Source: Paractinoplanes abujensis
Lineage (GTDB): Bacteria; Actinomycetota; Actinomycetes; Mycobacteriales; Micromonosporaceae
Reading direction: 5' to 3'
DNA length: 64,000 bases
NCBI RefSeq assembly: GCF_014204895.1
Contig: NZ_JACHMF010000001.1
Span: 4,402,001 to 4,466,000, forward strand
Under the pieces are notes generated by a model that saw nothing but the letters and a program-made list of their open reading frames with translations, was not told the origin of the DNA and made no database searches. Within the stretch, counting starts at the first letter, position 1. The number at the start of each line of letters is the position of its first letter. The position numbers and the translations under genes were made by a program. This document shows positions 35,646 through 44,489 of this stretch, piece after piece.

Positions 35646-36667
35646 CATTGCCCGCCGTCATCCACAGCCGGGTTCGCCGCTCGCGCCGCCGTGCTCTCAT
35701 CATCGGCGTCCTGGTCGCGCTCATCGTCGCTCTCTACACGCTCAGCCTCATGGTCGGCGAGACCTTCTACCCGCTGTCCGACGTGTTCCGCGTGATCGCC
35801 GGCGAGACCGTGCCCGGCGCCTCGTTCACGGTCGGCGAGCTGCGGCTGCCCCGGGCCACGCTGGCCGCGCTGGCCGGGTTCTGCTTCGGCCTGGGCGGCG
35901 TGACGTTCCAGACCATGCTGCGCAACCCACTGGCCAGCCCCGACGTCATCGGCATCACCTCCGGCGCGAGCGCCGCGGCCGCGTTCGCCATCGTCATCCT
36001 CGGCCTGAGCGAGACCGGCGTGTCCGCGTTCGCCATCGCGGCCGGGCTCGGCGTGGCGATCATCGTCTACGTGCTGTCGTTCCGCGACGGGGTGGTGGGC
36101 ACCCGGCTCATCCTGATCGGCATCGGCATCGCCGCCATGCTGGACAGCGCCACCGCGTACGTGCTCAGCCAGGCCGCCCAGTGGGACCTGCAGCAGGCCG
36201 TACGGTGGCTGACCGGCAGCCTCAACGGCGCCACCTGGGACGAGACGGTGCCGGTGCTGATCGCGCTGCTCGTGCTGGGGCCGGTGCTGCTCGCGCAGGC
36301 CCGCAATCTGATCATGCTCCAGCTCGGCGACGACACCGCCGCGGCCCTCGGCGTACGGCTGGAAAGAACCCGGATCCTGGTGATCGTGGCCGCCGTCGGC
36401 CTGCTCGCGTTCGCCACCGCGGCCACCGGCCCGATCGCGTTCGTGGCCTTCCTGTCCGGCCCCATCGCGGCCCGCATCATCGGCCCGGCCGGCTCCCTGC
36501 TCGTGCCGGCCGGTCTGGTCGGCGCGCTGCTGGTGCTGGTGGCCGACCTGATCGGGCAGTACGCGTTCGACATCCGCTACCCGGTCGGCGTCATCACCGG
36601 CGTGCTGGGCGCGCCCTACCTCGTCTACCTGCTCATCCGCACCAACCGCGCGGGAGGCTCCCTGTGA
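35642..36667 (+). CDS. FecCD-family siderophore ABC permease (second)
   Basis: A 341-aa integral membrane protein, paralogous to the preceding permease (FQTMLRNPLASPDVIGITSGAS, then GPIAFVAFLSGPIAARIIG, with the PHLCRL of the first replaced by SGPIAARI). The two should form a heterodimeric channel. The start is GTG in a GTGA overlap with the upstream stop. Confidence 0.95.
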   Translation: MTLPAVIHSRVRRSRRRALIIGVLVALIVALYTLSLMVGETFYPLSDVFRVIAGETVPGASFTVGELRLPRATLAALAGFCFGLGGVTFQTMLRNPLASPDVIGITSGASAAAAFAIVILGLSETGVSAFAIAAGLGVAIIVYVLSFRDGVVGTRLILIGIGIAAMLDSATAYVLSQAAQWDLQQAVRWLTGSLNGATWDETVPVLIALLVLGPVLLAQARNLIMLQLGDDTAAALGVRLERTRILVIVAAVGLLAFATAATGPIAFVAFLSGPIAARIIGPAGSLLVPAGLVGALLVLVADLIGQYAFDIRYPVGVITGVLGAPYLVYLLIRTNRAGGSL

Positions 36668-37473
36668 CCGCTGACCATTCCCTGGCCGTGTCGTCCCTGT
36701 CGCTCGGCTACGGCGACCGTACGGTCATCGCATCGCTCGACCTCGTCGTGCCGCCCGGCCGGATCACGGCGATCGTGGGCGCCAACGCCTGCGGCAAGTC
36801 GACCCTGCTGCGCTCGATGTCGCGCCTGCTCGCCCCCCGCCACGGACACGTGCTGCTCGACGGCCGCGAAGTGCACCGCATGCCGGCCAAGGAACTCGCC
36901 CGTACGCTCGGGCTCCTCCCGCAATCCCCCATCGCGCCCGAAGGCATCACCGTCAGCGACCTCGTCGGCCGCGGCCGCAACCCGCACCAGCGCCTGCTGT
37001 CCCGCTGGAGCCACGACGACGACGTGGCCGTGGCGGCCGCCCTCGACGCCACCCGCACCGCCGACCTGGCCGACCGCTCCGTCGACGAACTCTCCGGCGG
37101 CCAGCGACAACGCGTGTGGATCGCGATGGCCCTGGCCCAGCAGACCGACGTGCTGCTGCTCGACGAACCGACGACGTTCCTCGACGTCAGCCACCAGGTC
37201 GAAGTGCTGGACCTGCTGACCGACCTCAACCGCGACCGCGGCACCACGGTCGTGATGGTGCTGCACGACCTGAACATGGCCGCCCGCTACGCGGACCACC
37301 TGATCGCCCTGGCCGGTGGCAAGCTGCACGCCGCCGGAGAACCCGCGACGGTGCTGACCGAAGACTGCGTGCGGGCGGTGTTCGGCTTGGACAGCCAGGT
37401 GATCACGGACCCGACGTCGGGCAAGCCGCTGATGCTGCCGCTGGGCCGGCACCACGTGGTCACCGCGGGCTGA
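36664..37473 (+). CDS. siderophore ABC transporter ATPase
   Basis: A 269-aa ABC ATPase of the FecE/FepC type. Walker A is GANACGKST, the Q-loop is LLPQSPI, the signature is LSGGQRQR, Walker B is VLLLDEPT and the switch is VLHDL. It energises ferric-siderophore import with the two permeases. The start is GTG within a GTGA overlap. A GC hairpin follows the stop by about 20 bp. Confidence 0.96.
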   Translation: MTADHSLAVSSLSLGYGDRTVIASLDLVVPPGRITAIVGANACGKSTLLRSMSRLLAPRHGHVLLDGREVHRMPAKELARTLGLLPQSPIAPEGITVSDLVGRGRNPHQRLLSRWSHDDDVAVAAALDATRTADLADRSVDELSGGQRQRVWIAMALAQQTDVLLLDEPTTFLDVSHQVEVLDLLTDLNRDRGTTVVMVLHDLNMAARYADHLIALAGGKLHAAGEPATVLTEDCVRAVFGLDSQVITDPTSGKPLMLPLGRHHVVTAG

Positions 37474-37493
37474 CCGCCGCCGCAACGGCCCCC

Positions 37494-37506
37494 GGCCCGG
37501 CGGGCC
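37494..37506 (+). terminator. GC hairpin after siderophore operon
   Basis: GGCCC-GGC-GGGCC gives a short GC-only stem about 20 bp after the ATPase stop, without a U run. It is a weak terminator candidate. Confidence 0.35.
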
Positions 37507-37527
37507 GCCACGTGATGGGATAGGGGC

Positions 37528-38364
37528 ATGTCTGTCGCGCGCCGGATGTGGGCGCTCTTCGAGCCGTTGCACGCCGTTGTCTACTTCGCTCCGCAGGGGG
37601 CGGTGGCTTTCGAGCAGGCGGGGGTGACCGGCTTCTGGCGACGCTACTTCGCCGGACGGGCCGCGGCCCTGGGCGCCGTGGGGCCGGGCCCGGTGACGGC
37701 GGCCTTCTTCGGGTTCGCGCCGGTCATGGTGGCGCGGGCGCTGCCCGACGTCTGGACCCGGATCACCCCGGAGGCGGCCCTGGCCGCCCGCACGTCCGGG
37801 GCCACCGCCGCATTGACCGATCTCTTCACCGGCCTGCCCGCCGCGACGATCGCCGAGGCCGCCGACGTGCTGACCGAGGCCGCCCGCGCCGCCGACATGC
37901 CCGGGCGGGTGCTGGCCGCCGCCCACGCCGACCTGCCCTGGCCGGCGGACCCGGTCGGCCGGCTCTGGCACGCCGCCACCATCCTGCGCGAACACCGCGG
38001 CGACGGCCACGTGGCCGCCCTGCTCACGGCCGGGATCGACGGCTGCGAGTCGCTGGCCTGGCGAGCCGCCCTCGACGGCGGCCGCCTGCGCGAGGTCACC
38101 CAGCCCGCCCGCGGCTGGACCGACGAGCAGTGGCAGGCCGCCGTCGGACGCCTCGAGGAACGCGGCTGGATCGCCCCGGACGGCACCGCCACCGGCAAGG
38201 GCCGGGACGCCTACGACTGGGTCGAGCAACTGACCGACCAGCTGGCCGCGGGCCCGTGGGACAACCTGGACAAGGCGGCCATCCAGCTTCTCGAACCCCT
38301 GGCCGACCGGGCCTGGCGGGTGGTCCCCGACGACAACCCGATCCCGCTGCGCCGCTCCCGGTAA
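37528..38364 (+). CDS. SCO6745-family protein
   Basis: A 278-aa helical protein that matches the actinomycete SCO6745 family pattern: RRMWALFEPLHAVVYFAPQG, GFWRRYFAGRAAALGAVGPGPVTAAFFGF, MVARALPDVW and a late winged-helix-like part (EEQWQAAVGRLEERGWIAP-type). Some members are annotated as HTH-containing, but the function is not established. ATG 37528 follows GATAGGGGC. It lies 54 bp after the siderophore operon on the same strand and is possibly separated from it by a hairpin. Confidence 0.85.
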   Translation: MSVARRMWALFEPLHAVVYFAPQGAVAFEQAGVTGFWRRYFAGRAAALGAVGPGPVTAAFFGFAPVMVARALPDVWTRITPEAALAARTSGATAALTDLFTGLPAATIAEAADVLTEAARAADMPGRVLAAAHADLPWPADPVGRLWHAATILREHRGDGHVAALLTAGIDGCESLAWRAALDGGRLREVTQPARGWTDEQWQAAVGRLEERGWIAPDGTATGKGRDAYDWVEQLTDQLAAGPWDNLDKAAIQLLEPLADRAWRVVPDDNPIPLRRSR

Positions 38365-38686
38365 CCGGTTTTGACACCAGCCTCGTCGAGTTGCGAACCG
38401 AGCTGGGCAAGGCCCGGCCGGCCGTCCTCCCTCTCGCGGCGCACGTCGACTTCGGCGCGATGTATTCAGCTGACCGACGAGCAGGCGCGGACGTTCGCCA
38501 CGCTGCTCTGCCGCCGGCTTTGCCCGGCTGCCCCACCGGGCCCGCCTTCGACGACGCCCCCTTGGCGGTCACGACCCGCTGGCCGGGCCCGGCGGTGCCG
38601 TACCGCGTCGGCGACACCCCACGGCCGGGAGGCTGCCGCCGGCTGAGCTGGGTGGTGAGCGGCGGGGCGCCGGGACGGTACTGGCC
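38365..38686. other. gene-free stretch, possibly decayed coding sequence
   Basis: The region between the SCO6745-family gene and the leftward hypothetical gene at 38687. Short protein-like pieces (TSLVELRTELGKARPAVLPL in one frame and LTDEQARTFATLLCRRL in another) suggest a decayed gene, but no frame is continuous and I recognise no family. Confidence 0.35.
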
Positions 38687-39325
38687 TCAGCCGTATGCGG
38701 GCTGGGGCTGGGCCGGGTCGGCGGGGACCACGTCGATGCGAGGGTCGGCGATCAGCTCGGCGATCGCCGTGGTGGGGGCGCCGATGCCGGCCCAGTGCGG
38801 GTCGACGTCGCGGGCGATGCACCACGCGTGGTCGGCGGGCCACATGAACGCCGGGTCCGGCATGCCGAAACGGGGCTGGCCGGGCCACATGTCGGCCGCG
38901 CCCCACTGGGCGAAGTCGGTCAGCGGGCCGCGGAACAGGAAGTACGAGCGGTGCGGGAGCTCCACGCGGGGGCCGTTCAGCACGGCCGGCGGGAAGGCGG
39001 GGGCGATGCGGTGGTCGCCCCAGATGTCGGTGCCCCACCCTTCCCACAGGCAGTAGTAGCAGTCGCCGGGGGTGGTCGTGTAGCGGGCCAGCGTTTCGAG
39101 GACCGTGCGCAGCTGGTCGGTCTCCGACGGCCCGTCTTCGTCGGTGTCGGTGTCGGTGTCGGCGTCGGTTTCGCTCTGCCCGGCGTACGCGGGGTCGGGG
39201 ATGAACCGGAGCCGGGCGTACGCGGGCAGCCCGCCCGGGCCGAAGGTCACCTGCTCGTGCCAGGGGCGCGCGTCGGTCGTGAGCCAGGTCGCCGGGGACA
39301 GGTCGGATTGGGGAACGAGAGCCAC
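38687..39325 (-). CDS. hypothetical protein with Asp-Thr repeat
   Basis: A 212-aa protein I do not recognise. It is Trp/Tyr/Pro-rich with DCYYCLWEGWGTDIWGDHR and FLFRGPLTDFAQWG in the middle, suggesting a folded domain. A short acidic ESETDADTDTDTDED-like run (about residues 51-65) is encoded by imperfect 6-bp tandem repeats near 39135-39170. It starts with GTG at 39325, 6 bp after the stop of the LacI-GGDEF gene on the same strand, so it probably is the last gene of that operon. A role in the same signalling is only suggested by position. Confidence 0.8.
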   Translation of the reverse strand: MALVPQSDLSPATWLTTDARPWHEQVTFGPGGLPAYARLRFIPDPAYAGQSETDADTDTDTDEDGPSETDQLRTVLETLARYTTTPGDCYYCLWEGWGTDIWGDHRIAPAFPPAVLNGPRVELPHRSYFLFRGPLTDFAQWGAADMWPGQPRFGMPDPAFMWPADHAWCIARDVDPHWAGIGAPTTAIAELIADPRIDVVPADPAQPQPAYG

Positions 39326-39331
39326 ACCTGA

Positions 39332-41416
39332 TTATCGGTGAACCGGGGTGCGTCCGCGAGCGGCCTTGACGGCGTACATCGATGTGTCGGCGTCGCGGAG
39401 CAGTTGGTCGGCGCTGGTGCCGGTGGCACAGTCGGCCACGCCGATGCTGACGCCGATCCGGGCCGTGCGGTCGCCCAGGCGGTACGGGGCGCTGATCGTG
39501 GTCCGGAGGCGTTCGAGCAGGCGGTCCTGGTCGGGGCCGGGCACGCTGCCGGCCAGCAGGACCACGAATTCGTCGCCGCCGAAGCGGGCGGCCAGGTCGC
39601 CTTCACGCAGGCATTGGCGGAGGCGGTCGGCCACGCGAATGAGCAGTTCGTCGCCGGCGTGGTGGCCCAGGGTGTCGTTGACTTTCTTGAAGCCGTCGAG
39701 GTCGAGGAAGAGCACGGCGCCGGGGTGGCCGACCATCAGGGGCAGGGCGGCGGTGAACGAGGAGCGGTTGGGCAGGCCGGTGAGCCGGTCCGACTGGGCC
39801 GCCCAGAGCAGCTGGGCCTCCTGTTCGCGCAGGTCGAGGGCGACGGTGAGCAGGGCCGCGCACTGGTTGACGAGTTCCCGGCCGTCCTCGACCCGGTTCT
39901 CGACCTTGTCGGCCAGGGCCAGCCAGCCGCGGTCGCTCTCACCGACCTTGGCCCGTACGACGAAGACGGGATCGCCGGGGCCGACGAGCTCGGCCGGCGG
40001 GAAGGCCTCGACCGTGGTGGGGCCGGCCGGGATGGGCGGGCCGTGGTGCCGCCGCCAGCCGGGGGTGCGGACGAGGGCGCCGGCCCGGTCCCGCAGCGCG
40101 ATCGAACCGGCGGTGGCGGGGGTCAGCGACAGCCAGGCCGGGTCGCGCGGGTCGGCGTCGCGGCGGTGCAGCAGCACCATGCTCAGGTCGTAGTTGACGC
40201 TGATCAGTGAGCGCAGGTGCAGCTGGTCGCCCAGCTGCAGCCAGTTGTAGGAGCGGCCCAGGAACATCACGATGTCCTGGACGTCGCGCGGGTCGACCGC
40301 GGCGGACCCGGCGTACTCCTGGACCGCGCGGCAGATCACCCGCAGCGTCTCCTGGGTCGGGCTGGTGGCGAGCAGCGTGTTCAGGGCCTCGGCGGCGGCC
40401 CCGGCCGAGCCGGCTTCGAGGGCGTCGGCGACGACGGTGGCGGTCGCGTCGGGGTCGACGTCGGTGCCGAAGACGACCATGGCGGCCAGCCGGTGAGCCA
40501 GGCGGCGGCGCGGGTTGCCGGCGGTCAGGGGCGGCAGCCGTTCCGCGAAGGCGGTGCAACCGCAGGACGTCCGGGGAACGAAACGGGTCGGCAGCCGGTG
40601 CGCGACCGCCGGCACTTTCTCCCCGCCCAGTTCGCGCACGAGCAGGTCGACCCCGAGGCGGCTCATCGCGTCCAGCGGCTGGCCGGCGCTGGCCAGTTCG
40701 GGGCGTACGTAGGCGGCCAGGTCGAGGTTGTCGAAACCGGTCATCAGGTAGTCGGCGGGGCAGTCCAGTCCGGCCGCGGCCAGCACCCGCTGGGCGCCGA
40801 TGGCGTTGCGGTCGGTCGCGGCCACCAGGGCGTCCGGTTTGCCGTCGCGGACGAAGTCCCGGGCGGTCCAGGCGATGCCGTTCTCGACGTTGGTGGTCGC
40901 GGGCAGCAGCGGGCCCGGGGTCAGGCCGTGCTCGCGCAGCACGTCCAGGTACGCCTCGTGCCGTTCGCGGATGTCGGTCGAGGCCAGGAAGCCGGTGAAC
41001 GCGATCCGGGCACAGCCGTGCTCCTGGATCAGGTGGGTGACGGCGGCCCGGACGCCGTTGCCGTTGTCGGCCAGCACGGTGGGCCGCTGCAGCCCGGCGA
41101 CCGTGTGACCGACGAGCACGACCGGTTTGCCGGCCTCGTGCAGGCGGCGCAGGTAGCCCACATTGACGGCGTCGGCGAGCACCACGAACCCGGCGATGTG
41201 GTCCCAGGCCACGGGCGCGTCGAAGGCCGGGTTGCCGCCGCTGACGCTGAGTTCGGCCGCCGCGTCCAGCGTCTGGATGGCGATCAGGGGCCGGCCGTGG
41301 GCGGCCGCCGCGGCGGCCGTGCCCGCGACGAGACTGCCGTAGTAGGTGCCTCCGACGAACGGCGACAGCACCCCGACGCTGTCCCCGACCCCCATATCGG
41401 CTCCATCGGCCGCCAT
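39332..41416 (-). CDS. LacI-type sensor fused to GGDEF diguanylate cyclase
   Basis: A 694-aa cytoplasmic protein with an unusual layout. Residues about 10-290 look like the ligand-binding domain of LacI/GalR regulators (VGVLSPFVGGTYYGSLVAGT, ATDRNAIGAQRVLAAAG, ADYLMTGFDNLDLAAYVRPEL) without the DNA-binding helix-turn-helix. A CGCTAF Cys pair and a middle helical region follow, then a C-terminal GGDEF domain with RFGGDEF and an intact inhibitory site REGD five residues earlier. It should be an active, product-inhibited diguanylate cyclase sensing a soluble sugar-like ligand. ATG 41416 has AAGGA seven bases upstream and lies 2 bp after the membrane protein gene's stop, so it is in the aldehyde dehydrogenase operon. 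Confidence 0.9.
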   Translation of the reverse strand: MAADGADMGVGDSVGVLSPFVGGTYYGSLVAGTAAAAAAHGRPLIAIQTLDAAAELSVSGGNPAFDAPVAWDHIAGFVVLADAVNVGYLRRLHEAGKPVVLVGHTVAGLQRPTVLADNGNGVRAAVTHLIQEHGCARIAFTGFLASTDIRERHEAYLDVLREHGLTPGPLLPATTNVENGIAWTARDFVRDGKPDALVAATDRNAIGAQRVLAAAGLDCPADYLMTGFDNLDLAAYVRPELASAGQPLDAMSRLGVDLLVRELGGEKVPAVAHRLPTRFVPRTSCGCTAFAERLPPLTAGNPRRRLAHRLAAMVVFGTDVDPDATATVVADALEAGSAGAAAEALNTLLATSPTQETLRVICRAVQEYAGSAAVDPRDVQDIVMFLGRSYNWLQLGDQLHLRSLISVNYDLSMVLLHRRDADPRDPAWLSLTPATAGSIALRDRAGALVRTPGWRRHHGPPIPAGPTTVEAFPPAELVGPGDPVFVVRAKVGESDRGWLALADKVENRVEDGRELVNQCAALLTVALDLREQEAQLLWAAQSDRLTGLPNRSSFTAALPLMVGHPGAVLFLDLDGFKKVNDTLGHHAGDELLIRVADRLRQCLREGDLAARFGGDEFVVLLAGSVPGPDQDRLLERLRTTISAPYRLGDRTARIGVSIGVADCATGTSADQLLRDADTSMYAVKAARGRTPVHR

Positions 41417-41418
41417 GA

Positions 41419-42003
41419 TCAGTTCCTTAGCCACCCCGCGGTCAGCAGGGCGGCCCCGGCCAGCGGGGTCAGGACGGCGAGGGCGAAGCCGGCGTCGAAG
41501 CGAGGGATGGGCTCCACCCGGACCGCGATCGCGACATCGGCCTGGCCGGCCGGGAACGTGGGCATGGTCCAGAACGCCCGGACCGGGTCGGCGGCCTGCA
41601 CGATCGCCGCGAGCAGCAGCAGCGCGGCCACGGCGACGAGCCCGGCCCGCGCGGGTGTCCAGGGGGTGGGCAGGCGGGTGACGGACACGGTGAGACAGAG
41701 ACCGGCCCACACCACCAGCGCGACCTGCGCCATGGCCCAGAGCGGAGGCTGCGGGTCACGGATGGCGGCCAGCAACTCCTCCGTACCGGCGTGCTGGAAA
41801 GCGTCGCGGGCCTGCTGATCGGCGAGCCGCGCCCCGAGGCCGCCGGCGAGCAGCACCAACCCTGCCCGCAACCACCAGGACCTCGCCCGGACGCCGAGCG
41901 CGCCCAGCGCGACCAGGCCGGCCACGCCGCACACCATTGTCGCGTGGAGCAGCGCCGCCCCGCCCGCGACCAGCGTGGCCGCAAGAAACAGGCCGGTCAG
42001 CAC
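41419..42003 (-). CDS. five-helix membrane protein, unknown function
   Basis: A 194-aa integral membrane protein with about five hydrophobic helices and an exposed TFPAGQADVAIAVRVEPIPRFDAG stretch. I do not recognise a family. It starts with GTG at 42003, 9 bp after the aldehyde dehydrogenase stop, and is followed by the LacI-GGDEF gene after 2 bp. It is therefore in the middle of an operon and could be a partner of the signalling protein. Confidence 0.75.
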   Translation of the reverse strand: MLTGLFLAATLVAGGAALLHATMVCGVAGLVALGALGVRARSWWLRAGLVLLAGGLGARLADQQARDAFQHAGTEELLAAIRDPQPPLWAMAQVALVVWAGLCLTVSVTRLPTPWTPARAGLVAVAALLLLAAIVQAADPVRAFWTMPTFPAGQADVAIAVRVEPIPRFDAGFALAVLTPLAGAALLTAGWLRN

Positions 42004-42012
42004 ATGATCAGG

Positions 42013-43491
42013 CTAGCCCCAGAGAGAGAACCGGGGAGCGCCCAAGTCGATGTTGACGGTCTTGGGGGCGCTGTATTCGAGCATCGTCTCCCAGGACAGT
42101 TCACGGCCGAACCCGCTGTCCTTGACGCCGCCCATGGGCGCGCCCGCGGGCAGGTCGAACCACTTGTTGACCCACACGATGCCGGCCTCCAGCGCGCCCG
42201 CGACGGTGTGGGCGCGGGCCAGGTCGGTCGTCCACACGCCGGCGGCCAGGCCGTAGCGGGTGCTGTTGGCCCGGGCGACCACCTCGTCGTAGTCGGTGAA
42301 CGTCTCGGCCACGGTCACCGGCCCGAACACCTCGCTGGTCACGATGTCGGCCTGGCCGGTGGGGTCGTGCAGCACGGTCGGCCGCAGGAAGAAGCCGTTC
42401 TTGTTGGCGGGCTCCAGAAGAAGGTCCTCGTCGCCGGCGAGAACGCGCACACCCTGGTCGCGCGCGGTGGAGAGAACACCGGAGACCCGGTCGAAGTGCG
42501 GCCGCGACACCAACGGCCCCACCTGGGTGGCGGGGTCGAGCGCATCGCCCACCTTGATCGAGGCGGCCAGCGCGGCGAACCGGGAGAGGAAGTCGTCGGC
42601 GATCGAGGCGTGCAGCAGCAGCCGCGACGACGCGATGCAGGCCTCGCCGTTGGCCAGGTAGATGCCCATGGCGGCGTCGGCCACGGCCCGGTCCAGGTCG
42701 GCGTCCTCGGCCACGATCATCGCGCTCTTGCCGCCCAGCTCCATGATCGTCGGGGTCAGCACGGCGGCCGTCGCCGTCATCACGGCGCGGGCGGTCGGGC
42801 CGCCGCCGGTCAGCGTCACTTTGGCCACGTCGGGGTGCCCGGCCAGGGTGGCCCCGACGACCGGCCCGCCGGTGACGACGTTGAGCACACCCGGGGGCAG
42901 CAGGTCGGCGATCAGCTTCACGAATTCGAGCACGCTGGCCGAGGCGAACTCGCTGGGCTTCAGCACGACGGTGTTGCCGCAGGCCAGCGCGGGCGCGAGC
43001 TTGTTGGCGGTGGTGATCAGCGGGGAGTTCCAGGGCAGGATGGCGGCGATCACGCCGAGCGGTTCGCGCACGGTGTAGACGAGGCTGTGCGGGTCCTCGA
43101 CGGGGATCTGGTCGCCGCGGTGCGAGCGCACGATCCCGGCGTAGTAGCGGTAGATCGCCGCGCTGGCCGGCACGTCGGCGATGGCCACCTCCCGTACGGG
43201 ACGGCCGTTCTCGGTCGGCAGCAGCCGTGCGAACAGGTCGGCGTTGGCCTCGATCCGCTCGGCGATCTTGCTGAGCAGCGCCTGCCGGGTCGCCACCGAC
43301 GACTTGCGCCACGACGGGAACGCCTTGCGGGCCGCTTCGACCGCGGCCTCGGCGTCGGCCGCGGTGCCGTCCGCGACGGCCGCCCACGGGCTGCCCAGGC
43401 TGGGGTCGACGGCCTCGAAGGAGCTCGAACCGGCCACCCAGTCGCCGCCCACGAACATCCGGTAGTCCGCGCCGGGACGGAAACGCTCCAT
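42013..43491 (-). CDS. NAD(P)+-dependent aldehyde dehydrogenase
   Basis: A 492-aa aldehyde dehydrogenase. The cofactor and catalytic features are present: PWNSPL, NTVVLKPSE, ELGGKSAM with the general-base Glu, and GEACIASSRLLLH with the nucleophile Cys. The C-terminal PMGGVKDSGFGRE is typical. It should oxidise an aldehyde to the acid, the natural next step after an alcohol oxidase such as the GMC proteins at 55-63 kb. ATG 43491 has GAGGAG upstream. It is divergent from an IclR gene, and a GTTCCG-N5-CGGACC operator lies between them, so IclR control is likely. It heads an operon with the next two or three leftward genes. Confidence 0.93.
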   Translation of the reverse strand: MERFRPGADYRMFVGGDWVAGSSSFEAVDPSLGSPWAAVADGTAADAEAAVEAARKAFPSWRKSSVATRQALLSKIAERIEANADLFARLLPTENGRPVREVAIADVPASAAIYRYYAGIVRSHRGDQIPVEDPHSLVYTVREPLGVIAAILPWNSPLITTANKLAPALACGNTVVLKPSEFASASVLEFVKLIADLLPPGVLNVVTGGPVVGATLAGHPDVAKVTLTGGGPTARAVMTATAAVLTPTIMELGGKSAMIVAEDADLDRAVADAAMGIYLANGEACIASSRLLLHASIADDFLSRFAALAASIKVGDALDPATQVGPLVSRPHFDRVSGVLSTARDQGVRVLAGDEDLLLEPANKNGFFLRPTVLHDPTGQADIVTSEVFGPVTVAETFTDYDEVVARANSTRYGLAAGVWTTDLARAHTVAGALEAGIVWVNKWFDLPAGAPMGGVKDSGFGRELSWETMLEYSAPKTVNIDLGAPRFSLWG

Positions 43492-43560
43492 GCCAACTCC
43501 TCAGGGTTCGCCGCTGAAAAAAGAGCGTCGCCGGGCCCGGCATCCCACAGCAACCAGCGC

Positions 43561-43577
43561 GTTCCGGTCACCGGACC
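43561..43577. promoter_or_regulatory. IclR-type operator between aldehyde dehydrogenase and IclR genes
   Basis: GTTCCG-GTCAC-CGGACC is a 17-bp inverted repeat located between the divergent genes at 42013-43491 and 43683-44489. It matches sites at 48175, 59769, 59822, 63435 and 63454. Confidence 0.65.
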
Positions 43578-43682
43578 CGGCCCGAACGGGCGGAAATTAC
43601 TGTCTGCCCGGCAGCGGCAACCCTACGCGACACAGGGCTATCGTCGGGAAGGCAAGATCCACAGACGTGGAGGGAGCCGCCC

Positions 43683-44489
43683 GTGACCGACCTAGCTTTC
43701 CGCATCCCGCCCGACGTCGAGCTCGATGACGAGACCGGCACCCCGAAGTCCGTGCTGGGCAAGGCGCAGCTGCTGCTGGCCGCGTTCGGCGCCGGCGCCG
43801 TCCAGCTCCGGCTGACCGAGCTCAGCCGCCGCTCGGGGGTCCCGAAGGCCTCGGCCTACCGGCTCGCCCAGGAACTCGTCCAGTGGGGGCTGCTGGAACG
43901 GGTCGGCCAGAGCTACCAGCTGGGCCTGCGGGTCTTCGAGCTGGGCCAGCGGGTGCCGGTGGCGGCCATCCTGCGCCGCGTCTCCCGGCCCGCCCTGGTC
44001 GACCTGTACGCGGCCACCCGGGCCACGGTGCATCTGATCGTCCCCGACGGCACCCACGTGCTGTTCCTCGAGAAGATCGCGGGCGCGGCCAACGTGCTCA
44101 CCCACTCCGAGGTCGGCGGGCGGCTCCCGGCCAGCTGCTCGGCCTCGGGCAAGCTGTTCCTGGCGCTGCGCCCCGACGGGCGGGCCACGCTGGCCGAGCT
44201 GAGCCGGCACGAGCTGATGCGCCCGACCACGCGCAGCGTGCCCACGCTGGAGGCGCTCGGGGCGCAGCTGGCCGAGGTGCGCAAACGCGGGCACTCCGTC
44301 GAACTGGAGGAGATGCTGGTCGGGCACAGTTCGCTGGCCGTGCCGGTCGTCGACGCGTACGGGGAGATCTATGCCGCCGTGTCGATCACCATGCCCACGT
44401 CGCAACTGGTCGTGCCCCGCCTGCTGCCGATCGTGCAGGCCACGGCGGGGCTGATCCACCGGGCGGTCGAGGCGCGGACGGCGGCCTGA
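43683..44489 (+). CDS. IclR-family regulator (first)
   Basis: A 268-aa IclR-type regulator with an N-terminal winged helix (LTELSRRSGVPKASAYRLAQELVQWGLLER) and a C-terminal effector domain (HVLFLEKIAGAANVLTHSEVGGRLPASCSASGKLFLA, then SLAVPVVDAYGEIYAAVSIT). It is paralogous to the IclR at 62587-63393: both have an ELVQWGLLER segment and a SVLGK lead-in. GTG 43683 follows GGAGGGAG. It faces the aldehyde dehydrogenase operon across a shared operator and probably controls it and itself. The inducer is probably a catabolic intermediate. Confidence 0.93.
   Translation: MTDLAFRIPPDVELDDETGTPKSVLGKAQLLLAAFGAGAVQLRLTELSRRSGVPKASAYRLAQELVQWGLLERVGQSYQLGLRVFELGQRVPVAAILRRVSRPALVDLYAATRATVHLIVPDGTHVLFLEKIAGAANVLTHSEVGGRLPASCSASGKLFLALRPDGRATLAELSRHELMRPTTRSVPTLEALGAQLAEVRKRGHSVELEEMLVGHSSLAVPVVDAYGEIYAAVSITMPTSQLVVPRLLPIVQATAGLIHRAVEARTAA

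Noticed and set aside
38371..38646. Short rightward frame in the gap after the SCO6745-family gene
   Set aside because: A single protein-like stretch is followed by Arg/Pro/Ser-rich sequence. No start site or family supports it.
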